From Scalesia atractyloides (Eukaryota; Streptophyta; Magnoliopsida; Asterales; Asteraceae): a stretch of DNA of 64,000 nt. Shown one piece after another: positions 1-12,300 of this stretch. Location of the stretch: NCBI GenBank assembly GCA_947069175.1, contig CAMTDV010000018.1, positions 41,986,869 through 42,050,868 on the forward strand, written 5' to 3'. Numbering within the stretch: the first letter of the stretch is position 1; every line of letters begins with the position of its first letter. The notes under the pieces were generated by a model, which saw nothing but the letters and a program-made list of their open reading frames with translations, was not told the origin of the DNA and did no database searches. A program made the translations under genes and the position numbers.

Positions 1-189
1 AAAGGGGAGACGCTAGTGGATTCTCACCAGGAACTCCGCCAGCCTAACAAGATGTATGCTCTTTCGGTATGAATGAATAAACGTCTGACTTCCGCTGCAT
101 TCTACTTCAACTCCATTCTGTAACGTTCTACCGAATCTGCTATCTAACGCCCGAACTTCCGTCTGAAACCGCCATGATCCGGACCCACA
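1..189 (+). repeat. 3' end of a type-E copia LTR
   Basis: This stretch is the reverse complement of the first part of the LTR at 48864-49466; both share the region around the TTTCGGTATGAATGAA string and an end reading CCGxxxGATC..GGACC. The LTR ends in CA at 189. No primer binding site follows, so it is a 3' LTR or a solo LTR. Its left end lies outside the window, so no target duplication can be checked. It sits in the tail of the Tat-like element, just before that element's polypurine tract. Confidence 0.7.
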
Positions 190-322
190 ATCTTGTCGAT
201 GACGTCACTACAGTAACGGATAGTCCGGTTTTAACGGCTAGTTTATGGCTAACGGAAAGCTCGATTCTAATGAAAATATGACTCATTTAATTACATCTTA
301 TTCCTCATATTTTGGGGGCAAT
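190..322 (+). mobile_element. 3' tail of a Tat/Ogre-like Ty3 element with PPT
   Basis: This non-coding tail leads into a purine-rich tract at 310-321 (TTTTGGGGGCAA) that directly precedes an LTR starting TGTTAGGGC. A TTTGGGGGCAAT-type tract followed by TGTTAGGGCAT is typical of Tat/Ogre elements as I know them. No coding sequence of this element is in the window, because the copia LTR at 1-189 interrupts it. Confidence 0.55.
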
Positions 323-948
323 TGTTAGGGCATGGAACTTATGCTGAGGATCATCTATCCTGAGACTGGACCTGAATCACGGATCCTTAACGAAAATTGC
401 TGGGAGTCTAAGGATCAAGGATCCTTACCTATATCTATGTTAGCTAACAATTGTTCCATTGTGTTAATTTAGGTATGCAGATAATATGAATGAGTCAACA
501 CGAGAATATCGCAAGAATATGCCGAATATAGTACGTGCTAGTGAAGCCATGACCGTTACATGTGAATGTGTGGAGCTTGCATGAATTTCGGATAGTTAGT
601 TAATTAAATTGGCTAGATATTTAGTGGGATATTGAGCTTGATAGACACATGAATCTCTGGTTGAACACACAGACTCGCATACATTCTCTGAAATATCACA
701 CTTACCATACTCTAGCTCTCATTGTAAGAAGCTCAATATTTCCAAAGTTGTAATCGTTGTTTCTAATATAATGAGGTTTTTTATGCCGGAGATCATTCAT
801 TGATCAAGGGCTTTTTCCTCGTATAAATCTCGGTGTTTACCATTGTTTACATCTTCAATTTGTTCATACAATTGTTCATCACTCAAGCACTCAACCTCAC
901 ATTCAAAGTTTGGTTACATTATCTTTTTTGTGATTTTTGACCAAAACA
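323..948 (+). repeat. LTR of the Tat/Ogre-like Ty3 element
   Basis: This 626-base LTR is bounded by TG at 323 and CA at 948 and has a polypurine tract immediately upstream. A TATA-like box (TATAAAT) lies near 822, consistent with plus-strand transcription. No primer site follows, so it is the 3' LTR. It interrupts the 3' LTR of the minus-strand Tekay-like element that resumes at 949. Confidence 0.6.
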
Positions 949-1645
949 GACACCTCGTGCTTCGTATTACGTGCTAAAAGATGATGTTTATCTTCCGTGT
1001 TGCGTTTAGGTTCGTTTTCGGGTCCCGGACGCGTCTCCGGTTTGCGAAACGGGCTCCGTTTTTCGCGTTTTTACTGTCAAAAGACTCGATTTTAAAAACT
1101 GAGCATAACCGTCTTGAAATCCAAGCATGGTTACGTTTTTATCATAAAAGTCTCGTATGACGTTAGTTTAAGTGTTTTTAAGCTTGATTGACCGTTCCTT
1201 ACACGTTTGGTTTGCCTTTCGTCGCTCTTAAAACAAAACGTTTCCATAACCGGGAACCGTCTCGTTTTGCATGCCCGAGCTCCAATTTGTTTCTAATCTT
1301 ATGTCATAGTCTATGACACGTAATCAAAATTTTTCGTACTTTCAGAATAAAAAAGGGCCCTATCGTTGGCCTAATACTCATCATCGAATGTTTAATGCGC
1401 TGTTAAACGTAAAGTCTCCGTTTAACACGTTGTTCAAGGCTAAGGACACCAACCTCGCATCGTTGGTCCTTAATAATGTCATGTTACCCATGACGTGCTC
1501 TCGGATTCCTCCGAGACATAACGGAGATTATTTAGCACAACACACAAGTCATGCAAGTTTACGACTTTTTCGCGCAATTATTGTTTTAATCATACTTAAT
1601 GTTAGGACCAATTAAGGGGTACCTGGTTTCGTCACAGGTATCACA
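949..1645 (-). repeat. 3' LTR fragment of T
   Basis: In element orientation the LTR begins TGTGATACC at 1645, right after a purine-rich tract (CTAGGGGAGAC, 1646-1656) and a TTTCGGGGATGAAATT motif typical of Tekay-like 3' ends. It is cut at 948/949 by the Tat-like LTR. By eye it does not match the far end of the 5' LTR of T near 34843, which is unexpected for one element. A small plus-strand open frame at 1313-1615 has no support as a gene. Confidence 0.6.
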
Positions 1646-1679
1646 GTCTCCCCTAGTTAAGAAATTTCATCCCCGAAAT

Positions 1680-2941
1680 TTACTTTGTCAAGCTAGGGAC
1701 GAGGTGAGGGTATTTTCTACGGAATTCATCCCTCCGTTCCCAGGTATATTCAGGTCCTTGTTTCGAGTTCCACTGGACTTTAACCAGTGAAATCTTGTTG
1801 TGCCTCAGTTGTTTAACTCTACCGTCAACTATTTTTATAAGTTCCTCCACAAAGTGGACTCTATCGTCAACATGTATGTCTTCCAAAGATATCGGAGTGG
1901 CCTCGCCTGATAGACACTTCGTTAAGTTTGAAATGTGGAAGACATTATGAATGGCACTAAGCTCGGTTGGTAGCTTCAACCGATATGCTGCGGGACCTAC
2001 TTTTTCTAGGATCTCGTAGGGTCCAACGTATCGCGGGGCTAACTTTCCGGTCTTTCCAAATCTGATGACGCCTTTCCACTATGATACCTTTAATAACACT
2101 CGTTCCCCAACCTTGAACGATAATGGTTTCCGTCGTACATCAACCCAACACTTTTGCCTACTCTGGGCAGCTTTCAATCGGTTCTGAATCTGATGGATCT
2201 TATCAGTCGTCTCTTGCACTAGTTTAGATCCTGTCAGTTGGGTGTCACCCACTTCGGCCCAACAAAGTGGTGATCGGCACTTTCGACCACAGAGTGCCTC
2301 GTATGGGGCTGACTGAATGCTACTATGGTAACTATTGTTATACAAAAATTCCACTAGTGGGAGATGCTTATCCCAGCTTCCCCCGAAGTCCAAGACACAA
2401 GCACGAAGCAAGTCCTTTAGTGTCTGGATCGTGCGTTCCGATTGGCCATCAGTTTGGGGATGGTAAGCAGTGCTCAAATCAATTAGCGTCCCCAAAGCTT
2501 CTTATAACTTTTGCCAATACCGCGAGGTGAAATGGTTGTCTCGGTCGGAAATAATAGCAATCGGGACACCATGTCTAGCTACTATCTCATTCGTATAGAT
2601 TTCGGCAAACTGGTCGGTCTTATAGGTAGTATGGATCGGAATAAAATGCGGGGATTTGGTCAATCGATCGACGACTACCCAAATCGCATCATGACTACGA
2701 GGCATTTTTGGAAGATGGGTCACGAAATCCATCGTGATTTGCTCCCATTTCCATTGCGGTATCGCAGGTTGTTGTAATATTCCCGATGGTTTTTGATACT
2801 CGGCCTTGACTCGTGCACAAGTCAAGCATTGGCTCACGTACTCAGCCACGTCCTTTTTCATCCCCGGCCACCAGTAAAACTCTTTAAGGTCGTGGTACAT
2901 CTTATCTGAACCGGGGTGAATTGAATATCTCAACTTATGGG
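1680..2941 (-). pseudogene. T integrase and chromodomain (3' part of pol)
   Basis: One reading frame runs from 2933 down to 1680, interrupted only by in-frame stops at about 2502 and 2079. The N-terminal HHCC zinc region is seen as HPGSDK, then H within MYHDL, then CLTC. The catalytic core shows the first Asp (ITMDFV), the second (SDRDNHF) and the Glu (GQSERTIQ). The C-terminal part has the NVFHISNL segment and a chromodomain-like end (VQWNSKQGPEYTWERRDEF), which in related elements targets integration to heterochromatin. Element A was inserted just ahead of the HPGSDK segment, after MIMDEAH on the other side (17462 onward). Confidence 0.88.
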
Positions 2942-3341
2942 TGTAGGACCGATCCTGATAGCATAGGAACCTAGATTTGATATCTAATGTCCATAATAGC
3001 GGAATATTATGACATGATTACCAAATAACAAGAATTAATCAGTTAAACGTCAATTTTATTGATAAACTTCAAATCTCAAATTGACAGAGCTTCGCTACAC
3101 AGAGCACCAAAAGTTACAAATGAAGAACTCAAGCTAGCTATTTATAGTAGTATAAGTTCGCTGGTGGGAGAAGGAGTTCGGGCGAACTTGACCTAATCAA
3201 GTTCGGGTGAACTTGACATCACAAAATCATTTCAAGCAAACTTGACTACCTTTTATATAAATACTTGATTTTCCTAGCCTATTCACATCTAATCTATACA
3301 GACTCGATATAAGACTAAGACATAGACATTCTACACCAACA
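2942..3341 (-). repeat. A 3' LTR
   Basis: 400 bases, TG at 2942 and CA at 3341 on this strand. It matches 17080-17456 over its whole length except for one 25-base palindrome unit that is present here and absent from the 5' copy. A TATA-type box (TATAAATA on the minus strand, 3139-3146) lies downstream of two palindromes at 3173-3190 and 3198-3215. Confidence 0.92.
3139..3215 (-). promoter_or_regulatory. A LTR promoter: two palindromes upstream of TATA
   Basis: On the minus strand, two copies of the CAAGTTC..GAACTTG dyad start 25 bases apart and are followed by TATAAATA at 3146-3139. Dyad copies just upstream of TATA also occur in the LTRs of B, C, D, E and the solo LTR. That the dyads act as promoter elements is inference from position. 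Confidence 0.55.
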
Positions 3342-3352
3342 GACTCCCCCTT
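3342..3352 (-). other. A polypurine tract
   Basis: On the minus strand this reads AAGGGGGAGTC and directly abuts the 3' LTR, the position of the plus-strand primer for reverse transcription. From here to 3653 the sequence is non-coding and I see nothing further in it. Confidence 0.85.
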
Positions 3353-3653
3353 GGATATCGTCTTCGTCTTTTATCAGTCTCCAAAACTCTGACTTCAATA
3401 AATAACGTCCAAAGAAGTTTTTGTACGGCTTCTTTCGTCTTTCAAGCTTTGGATCTGGCGTCTAATCAGTAAGTGGCACTTTAGTCATAAATCGGTACCT
3501 TCTAAGCCTTGTCGCCCTACCTCTTTCATTAATATCTTCGATACGCTTTTCTTCTTTCAAAAACTCTACTCGTTCAAGATCACTCCAGCTTGATTCCCAC
3601 ATCCTACCAGAATTAACTTCACGTGCATAGCATACATTCACGACTCTCTGATA

Positions 3654-6600
3654 TTACATTGCTTGTTCTTTTTCACGTTCTTCGAAAACAATCTTGCTGT
3701 AGAACAAACACTTGATATCTTCTATTGAGAAATTTACTAGCCACATCGGGTCTAGTATCCTTATCGTTCTCGAAAGCCCTCTCAAACCTTGAGCTCCAAA
3801 CATTTCAACTCTTTCCTTAGTAATATCCAGATGATCTTCAAATCCTAACACGATCACAGCTACACAAGTATTAGGATCAATCTGCCACCATTTGAATAAA
3901 GGATAAAAGTTCTGTTCGATCAGCATCAAAGGCATGTTTCTCATTGCTCTTGGGCGTTTCATGATCAACGTGATATCTTTCTCCCCAGTCTTCTTGTTTG
4001 TTTTGATACGACGTCCCGGAATGAAAGGCTTCCAATATCTAAAACCCTTTGTAGCTTCAAATTTGATCATTTTCCAAAGCAATTGATCAATAAACTTCAT
4101 ATGATATGTAACATTCCTTGTTTGAACAAGTTCTTCAACATCCCAGTAAGGATATGTCTTGAAATCTGCAAGATATTTGAAGTATTGAACTCCAAATTCC
4201 CGTTTGATGGCATACACATTCAGCTCTTTAAACCACCCCAACTCAGAATATCACCTAATAACACATCTTTGTCTCGGGTAAAGAATGCTAGAGGTCGTCG
4301 AAACTCTCTTTCACGATCCATCTCTTTAAACTAGGACTTTTAAGCTTGTGCGATCTCCTTCTTTGTCATAGGCTTTGGAACTTTTCAATCACGTATCGAT
4401 TCTTCGATCTTTTCTTTTAACATATCCTCATTTAGCTGCTTGTACATTTCCTCAAAGGTTCGAAAACTATTTGTATTAGGACCAACGTACTTCTCAGCTT
4501 CATCTTTCTCGTCATCAAAGGACCAATCATCTGCCTCGTATCTTTGTTGATAATGATACTCATTAGGCTCAAATATATTCACATTTAGAACTTGCACTTC
4601 GAAATCAAATTCAAGTGATTCTGCATCAACTCGATCAACTTTGCTAAATCCTCTTTGGAATAGTTGTGCACGAACTCACCTTCTTCGACATTATGTTCAA
4701 GCATAAGTATCAAAGGCTTTATCGGAATTGCAGCAACTGGCTGTGCAAAAGTAATAGCATTAGACAGATCAACATCATCAGTCGGCCCTGTTTGCCCTGA
4801 CTGCCCCTTATTCTGATCATCCATAACATTCGCCTCATCGTTTAGTAAATTAGTGAAATCAAAGCTTTCATTTAATGTTGCATCAACCACCTTTATCCCT
4901 GTACCACTTGGATCATCATCATTTCCTCCATCATGGCCAGAATCATCTTTTGGATCATCCGTTGGTGGTTCATCATCTTTTTTCTCATCTTCAGCTTCAT
5001 TATCGTCTTTTTCTTTAGTAATAGTTACAATATCAGAATGTCTGACAGATTCATCAACCTTCGAAATCTCGGACTCAGAAGCTTTAGCAACATTTTCATC
5101 AATAGTCTTTTCAGTAGCTTCAGAAGATTTTGGTGCATCACCCTCAACACCTTTGCCTTTTCCATTTTCTGCAAGCTCTTTCTCAGCTCTTTCTCTTGCT
5201 TCTTTTCTATCCAACCTATCGTATTCAGCGATAAAATCAATGCCAAGACTGTTAGACAACACTTTCTGCATTCTTGAAAATCTTCTATCATTTAGGGCTT
5301 GTATTTTTTTCAGCTCAGCAATATCTGTCTGTAGCTTTTCATTGGCATCTTGTAGGCTTTCAATCAGTGCCTTAAAGAATTCATGATCGCTTTCCAAAAC
5401 TTTGATATTATCTTCCATCATTTCTTTCTCAACAGAGCTTTGATTAACTTTCTTGATTAGCTCGGCCTTTTCAGCTTCATTCTTTTGAACTTTATCTTCT
5501 AAGATCTTGACACGCTTTTCAAGAATATCAACATCTAATTCAGGAATCATCTAGATATTGAAGATCCATCGGCACATTCGGAATATCACCAAATAGCTTT
5601 GTCTTTGGAGTTTTTGGTGTTAATTTAGGAGTATCCTTTGGAGTAGACTTCTTTGGAGTTGAACTTTCAAAATGAGAAGTTGTTGGAGGATCCGGAGATT
5701 GAGTGACTGGAACTTCAAGTCAAATAGTCTCAGGAGGTTCTTGTGTAACTCCTGGACGTTCTCCTTCAGCTGTGATAGAAACAGGAGGTTCTTGTGTGAC
5801 TCCTTTCTCCTGTGCACCAGAAGGTTCTTGTGTGACTTCTATGCTCTTTGGCTTTCCAGCATACCTACGACTTGCTGGTTTTTGAGCTTTCTTTACTTTC
5901 TTTCCTGTTGCCTTTGGAGACCCTGTAGTCTTCTTAGATATTTCTGTTACTTAAGACTTTGTTCGTCTTGCTTTCTTTTTAGGTCTCTCTTCGTCAGATT
6001 CTTTTTCTTGCTCGGGATCAAAATCAGCATCAGTTTCTTTAAATATTTCGGCTTCTTTTTCTACTATTGACTTCTTTCTCGAGCGTAACATCACTATCAG
6101 CATCATTCTCAGAAGTTGCAGAGATCACATCGTCTCCCGGCATAGTTTTTTCAACCTCTTGACTTTCAACCACAACTGCTGCAATAGATCCATCCTCTGT
6201 TTGCACATTTTCAGGATCATCTTCATCGATTAGCTTAGTGTCAGCTTTCTTAGATGCACGTTTCTTTTCTAGTCAACTTCAGCCTTTAGAAACCATTCGC
6301 TGCGGGATTTAGGCTTGAACGTTGTAAACCATTACTTTTCAGCATCTAATTCTCTCGTCACCACTACCGTCATTTCTCCACTTGTTTCCAGCATGCGCAA
6401 CATAATTTTCATTTTGAACGCCCCAAACTGTGGTTTTGCTACTGGTGCTGAATCCTGCTTCTGAAACTTGATGAACTTCTTCACATTAGTTTCATCAAGA
6501 TGACTAAAGTATAGAATATCATTTGGATCACGTGCAATATCTGTAAACTTCTCATCAATGAGCATCTGCACAAATCTTGGATACAAACATAGTTTAGTAT

Positions 6601-7213
6601 CTTACATATTCTTTGACATGTGAGTAAACACAAGCTTTGAATAGTTGTACGGCCTTTTCAAGATTAACGCCGTAGCCATGCAAGCCATATAGTCTTGAAC
6701 ATCATCGAGACCTGCTTTCCTATGGCTGAATGTATGTATAATTGCATGCATGAGAAGCTTGTAGGGGTTTGGAACTTCCCCTTTCTTTAGTGTAGGCTTG
6801 TTAACACTTCGATTGTAGCCCATTCTATAAAAACATCCACGAACCATCTTCTCATCAAGAAAAATCGGATCACCTTTGTCATCGTTGAACTATAAGATCC
6901 TTCGGATATCTTCTTCAGTGACCGTGATAACTTTATCTTCATTTCCAACTTGAACTGACGAAGTAATGATCTTTTTATCTTCACTTAGACTTGCATTAAA
7001 CCAGCAATGATAAATATGCGATCGATAGGAAACCGTTCTTTCAGTGATAGCGCGAGGTATCAGACATTCCTTCAAAAACTTTAAAATGCTATCATATTGC
7101 TTTAGCGATGGACACAACGCCTTGTCAAGAGTAATACATGTGTTATGAAACTTAGAATAATCCATCGTGATTACTCTCGCTGGAACTGGATCCTGAAAAA
7201 CGATGCAAAACAT
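3654..7213 (-). pseudogene. A extra 3' ORF (env-like position), decayed
   Basis: This coding region of about 1,190 codons lies between pol and the 3' LTR. From 7213 to 6332 one frame runs on with only two in-frame stops (near 6890 and 6602); further pieces are at 4585-5550, 4385-4597 and 3654-4241. The N-terminal part has a SHIYHCWFNASL segment. The middle has three copies of a VTQEP(P/S) motif near 5720-5860 and basic, low-complexity sequence. The 5550-4585 piece starts as a heptad-rich coiled coil and becomes very acidic. The C-terminal part is W- and F-rich. I see no signal peptide or membrane span, so there is no basis for calling it an envelope. Its product is unknown. A palindrome array sits just upstream. 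A weak resemblance to the 3' ORF of G suggests a shared family. Confidence 0.7.
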
Positions 7214-7261
7214 TTAGCATGCATTTCGAGAAAAAATTACACATTTTGAAACCTATTACAT

Positions 7262-8061
7262 CAAGTTCGCGCAAACTTGATGTTAATATTTACAAACAAG
7301 TTTTCCAAGTTCGCCCGAACATGTCACAATAACATGTTCACTCAATTCAACACAAGTTCGGGCGAACTTGTATTTATATGTTTCAATTTTATTTACCTAA
7401 GTTCGAGCGAACTTCTCAGCTCATTCACAATTTCAGATTTTATCATAAGTTTGGTCGAACTTAGTGTTAGAATCATGGATTTTATTGTTTTAGGATGCAA
7501 GTTCGGCTGGACTTGATGAACAAGTTCGGGCGAACTTGTCATCTTCTCCATCAAATCATGCAACATCTTGATATGTTCAATATGAAAGAATCCATTTCAA
7601 ATCCATGGTCGGTTTTTGTTGAATATTACAATTATAAGATCAATTTGTCCATTAGAACCCTAAATCTACCAGTTTTTAACATTTTCGGATCTAAGTTAAG
7701 CGATTAAGTTCAATTAGTGGTTCAATGATTAATATATCACCTCTGCCATTGAAAGTGATGTGCAAATCACCACAATCAATTCAAATTTTGGCAGCACAAC
7801 GACACTAGATCAACAATTTTGACAAATTGCTCAAACTTGCTAAGTTCGCTCAGAGAATATAAGGTCAGTGATAATGAAGTTCGGCCGAACTTACTTGCTA
7901 TATATACCTATGCAAGTTCGGGCGAACTTGTAAGCCCAATCTCTTGAAAGCCCAAAGCAAGTTCAGTCGGACTTGAACAAACTCATCAATTCCCAAACAA
8001 GTTCGGTCGAACTTGTTACAATATAAATCTCAAAACCCTTAAGCAAGTTCAGCCGAACTTG
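7262..8061 (-). promoter_or_regulatory. Second palindrome array upstream of the A 3' ORF
   Basis: Twelve copies or near-copies of the 18-base dyad begin at 7262, 7306, 7353, 7398, 7446, 7498, 7521, 7876, 7913, 7958, 7998 and 8044. A TATA-like box (TATATATA, 7899-7906) lies among the upstream copies. The array ends 49 bases before the ATG of the extra ORF (7213), just as the leader array ends 87 bases before the gag ATG. This looks like a duplicated promoter-leader module. Its function is inference. Confidence 0.55.
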
Positions 8062-9395
8062 CCTAATTCAAATTTTAATTTTCAAGATTTTTGCAATTAA
8101 GTCTCTGAACTTTTAACCTTTTACCAGTTCTGAAAATCCACTCAGTTGACCAAATCAAACTAATGACCTTGGTTAACTGATTTGTCTGCCGAGTCCAAAT
8201 TAATGACCCCGGTTTGACCCGATATGAACAAACTGTTGAATTTTTCAAAATCAAAGTTTCCAATTAATGAACTTTTTATCATTTTGGCTCTTTAGGTTTT
8301 ACAGATTAGCTCCAGACTTCGAAGATCCGTTCTCCAACATTGGTTTGCTGAAAACAATGTAGAAGCAAAATCTTTTTGTATTTTTGTAAGTTTATGCTAA
8401 AACACACTGAAAATCTTTTTGGTTTTAATCTTTAGAACAAGGTAAACTATATACAAACATATTTACAGGCATATTTTTGTGAATTCGTGTCTTAAGGATC
8501 ATATAAGTTGTTTGATACATATCACCAGTACCGTTGACCTTTAGATGACTAGTTTTAAACTCGTTTTACCTAGATTGTCGATATGTTTTTCCACTTAAAC
8601 TTCATCACATTTCTCAATGTTTGAAGATATGTTAAGTTATGATTTATGAAACTTGACTTAACTGTGTTTCCCACTTCTTGAATATACTCCCGAATCCAGA
8701 TTTCATCTTACAGGTAAATATAGCGTAATTGATATATGTATCTGGGTTATGCGAAGCCTTGAGAGCTCAGGTTAATACTACCATATCGACAAAGAGATGA
8801 AGGCTCGACTTAAAGGTGTGTTCCATTTTAGGAATCTTTTAAGCACTGCAAATGATTAGATCTTACGATACTTTTCAAGATTGCATGCAGTTTAGGGGTT
8901 TATTGCAAAAGCATTATAAAGGTTTTAGGCTATTGCTTCCGCAAAATCAGAAGAACTTGTATAATACTCTAGATATCAACTATCTATAAAGACCTCGTAT
9001 CTTAGAATCAGGCAATCCTTCAATCGAAATTTCGAAGTACTAAGTCCATATATCCAAGATGTGTTAATCCACAAGTTTAAGCAGTTGCGAAATTTAGTTT
9101 ATATCTAAGAAACAATTAACTGCACGTGTAAAGCCTATCGACACATCCACAGTAAGACTTGTTTATCACTTTTAAACTTTACATTTCTTTAGCATACTGT
9201 GATAGTCCACTGATGTACTATCATTTCCTTTGTGACAACAAATTCTTTTTGTTTTTTATCAATGTTTTTGTACTTTTTGATTTTCATATGTTTTTGTATT
9301 TTCTCAAAAGTTTCTCTCCCCTAAAATTAAAAACATATTTTTGAATTTTAGTTTTTAAAAAATACTAAGCTAAAATATAGACAAACCCATGTGGA
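8062..9395 (-). other. A conserved non-coding block after pol
   Basis: No coding sequence is visible. Long stretches are shared with the 3' regions of B (about 23200-24780), C (38709-40400) and D/E (37336-38279 and 45356-46000), including the segment around GAGCTCAGGTTAATACTACC at 8762-8781. A hairpin-capable GATAGT...ACTATC segment lies at 9201-9222. Its retention in elements without pol suggests cis-acting sequence for replication. Confidence 0.6.
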
Positions 9396-12300
9396 TCACG
9401 TGAACTCGTTGTCCGATCCGTATTCAACCTCAGCTACCGCACCTGTCAGCAAATTTTTAATAACGTTAGGCCTCATGAGATATTTAAATCTTGTTAAAGG
9501 AAATGCTTTGGTATAAAAATCAGCCTTTTGTTCGTCGGTGTGGATTTTTCTATTCGCACCAACTTCTATTCGTAGTAGTCACGAATGAAGTGATAACGAA
9601 TTTCAATGTGTTTAGTGCGTGAGTGATGAACAGGATTTTTCGTGATATCGATCGCTGTTTTATTATCTACAAATAAAGGCGTATCAAGAAATTGCAGACC
9701 ATAATCCCTCATCTGTTGTTGAATCCAGAGGATTTGAGAACAACAGCTGGAAGCAGAAATGTATTCTGCCTCACAGGTAGAGAGAGAGACCGTGGTCTAT
9801 TTATTGCATTGCCATGTTACCAAACGAGTTCCGAAGAACTGGCGACCCGCAGTCGTAGATTTAGAGTTCAACTTGTCCACCCCAAAGTCTGAGTCAGCGT
9901 ATCCCATAATATCAAAATTGTCGTTCTTTGGATACGACAAGCCGGTGCTTGAACATCCCTTCAAATATCGGAATATTCGCTTAACTATCTACATGTGTGA
10001 CACTCGAGGACTGGACTGGTATCTCACGCATAGGCAGGTAGGATACATGATATCTGGGCACGATCCCGTCTGTTACATCAAAGATCCTATTATCGATCGA
10101 TAAAGTGTGTCATCAACTTTGGTTCCAGTCTCGTCAATGCAAATCCCATGGTTCAGTGCCAGCGGAGTCGAAAGCGGCGTCGAGCTACCCATTTCAAACT
10201 TCTTGAGTATGTCGTGAACATACTTTGTCTGATGAATGAATATACTGTCTGGTAATTGATCAACGTGTAATCCGAGGAAGAATTTCATTTCACCCATGGA
10301 GGACATCTCGAATTTCTTCTTCATGATCTTTTCGAATTCTTTGCAAAGACTATCATCCATTGAACCAAAAATGATATCATCCACATAGATTTGTACAATT
10401 ATTATATGACTTTCGACATCCGTTGTGCCTCTTGTAAAGCCATTTCCAACGAGATGTTGCGATAATGTCTCGTACGAAGCTCTCGGGTCTTGGTGTAATC
10501 CGTATAAGGCTTTATCTAGGAGATAAGCTTTGTTCTTGTTCAGCGGATCGACGAACCCCGATGGTTGGCCGACATACACTTGTTCGCGTAGCATACCATA
10601 GAGAAATGCAGATTTTACATCTAACCGGTACACCTTGAAACCTTTCCAAGCTGCGAATGCGAGAAAAATGCGGATTGACTCTAATCGTGCAACCGGTGCG
10701 TATACTTCTGTGTAGTCAATACCCTCTTGCTGGTGGAAACCTTTGACAACCAACTGAGCTTTGTTTCTGACAATTACCCCCCGATCATCCCTTTTACACT
10801 TGAAGACCCACTTCGTATCTATAGCTTTCTACTTTGGTGGTAAGTCTACAAGCCTCCAAACACCCAATTTCTCGAACTGTAACAGTTCCTCTTGCATTGC
10901 AATCACCCAGTTCTCGTCACCCAGAGCTTCATTAGCAGTTTTTTGCTCTATTTGAGAGATGAAACATGAATAGTTGCAGTAGTCTTGAGTAGGAGCAACT
11001 CGGGTGTAGAAATAACTAAGTGCTTTGTTGATTTGGCTTCGTGTACGCACACCAGTTTGTAATTCACCAATGAAATTCGTTGAAGGATGGTAAGAATATG
11101 ATCTTTGTTGAGCTTTGCTGTTCAAATCAATTGAGCTTTGCTAGTAACATCAACTGAGCTTTGCTGATTTGAGATGTTTAGATCAACGTTCATTTCAACA
11201 TTAGAAGCACTTGATGAAGTTTCGTTCTGATTGCTCGGGCTAGCAAATTGTTACAACATGTTGAATATTTGCTCAACTTCTTCATCCGATGAGGACTCAC
11301 CATCAGCATCAAATGTCGACGCTTCATTAGAGTCAGAATTCTGATTCTGAGGCATACTTGGCACTGTTGTTTATTTTCTGGTTCGGAAGAAACATTCGAT
11401 GGAGTTATAGACGGTGTTGCTTCTGCTTTAGAAATAGTTTCAACTTGAACACCGGTATTACTAGGACCTGCTCCGGAAGATGAAGAATCCAACATGGGTT
11501 GATTAACCACAATTTGTCTAATGATTTGTTCGTGATTTGCCGACTGTTGAAGATAATATAACGCTGCAATTTCTTCTTCAGACGGTTCTTCCGGCAAGTC
11601 GAATGACTTCCAAAGATCTTGATAGTTGAACAGCCATGCGTCACCTCTTCTTTGAATAGGATCCGTATAGTTGAAGCAATCAACATGATGTGCTTCAATT
11701 ACCTTTCTCAACGAGGGAACATACACTCTTCTTACCATCTTGATCGATTACAGTACATGGCGCACCAAAAGGCCCTAAAAATTTAAAATTTGGTTTCCTT
11801 CGGTTAATCATTTCAAAACATGTCTTTTTCGATGGTTTGACAGTTAAGACCCTGTTTAGTGTATAACAAGCTGTTGCAACCGCCTCACTCCAGAAGCTTA
11901 CAGGAAGTTTCGAGTTGACAAGCATAGTTCCTGTTGTTTCGATTAAAGTTATGTTCTTCCTTTCAGCTACACCGTTATGTTGCGGAGTATAGGGTGCACT
12001 GAATTCGTGCAGAATTCCCTTGGCGTTGCAAAATTCTTTCATCTTACTATTCTTGAAATCTATGCCGTTGTCACTTCGGATTCGTCGGACAGGGAATGAT
12101 AAAGGTTTTCTAGCTTCTTGAAAAGAATCACCAAATTTTCAAAAGTTTCATCTTTTGATTTGGAAGAAAACCCATGAATAATGTGAATTGTCATCTGTGA
12201 CGACCAAGCAGTATAAGTCTCCTGAAATACTTCGAACGTTCACAGGACCAAGCAAATCCATATGAAGACGTTCAAGCGGCAACTTAATTGAATTCAAAAT

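Noticed and set aside
1313..1615. 100-codon plus-strand frame as a host gene
   Set aside because: It lies wholly inside an LTR fragment, with no homology I recognise and no supporting signals.
4853..5386. Plus-strand Ser- and Phe-rich frame of 177 codons
   Set aside because: It is the antisense shadow of the acidic, coiled-coil 3' ORF of A.
3654..7213. Envelope protein call for the A 3' ORF
   Set aside because: Only the position fits. No signal peptide, membrane span or fusion-like segment can be seen.
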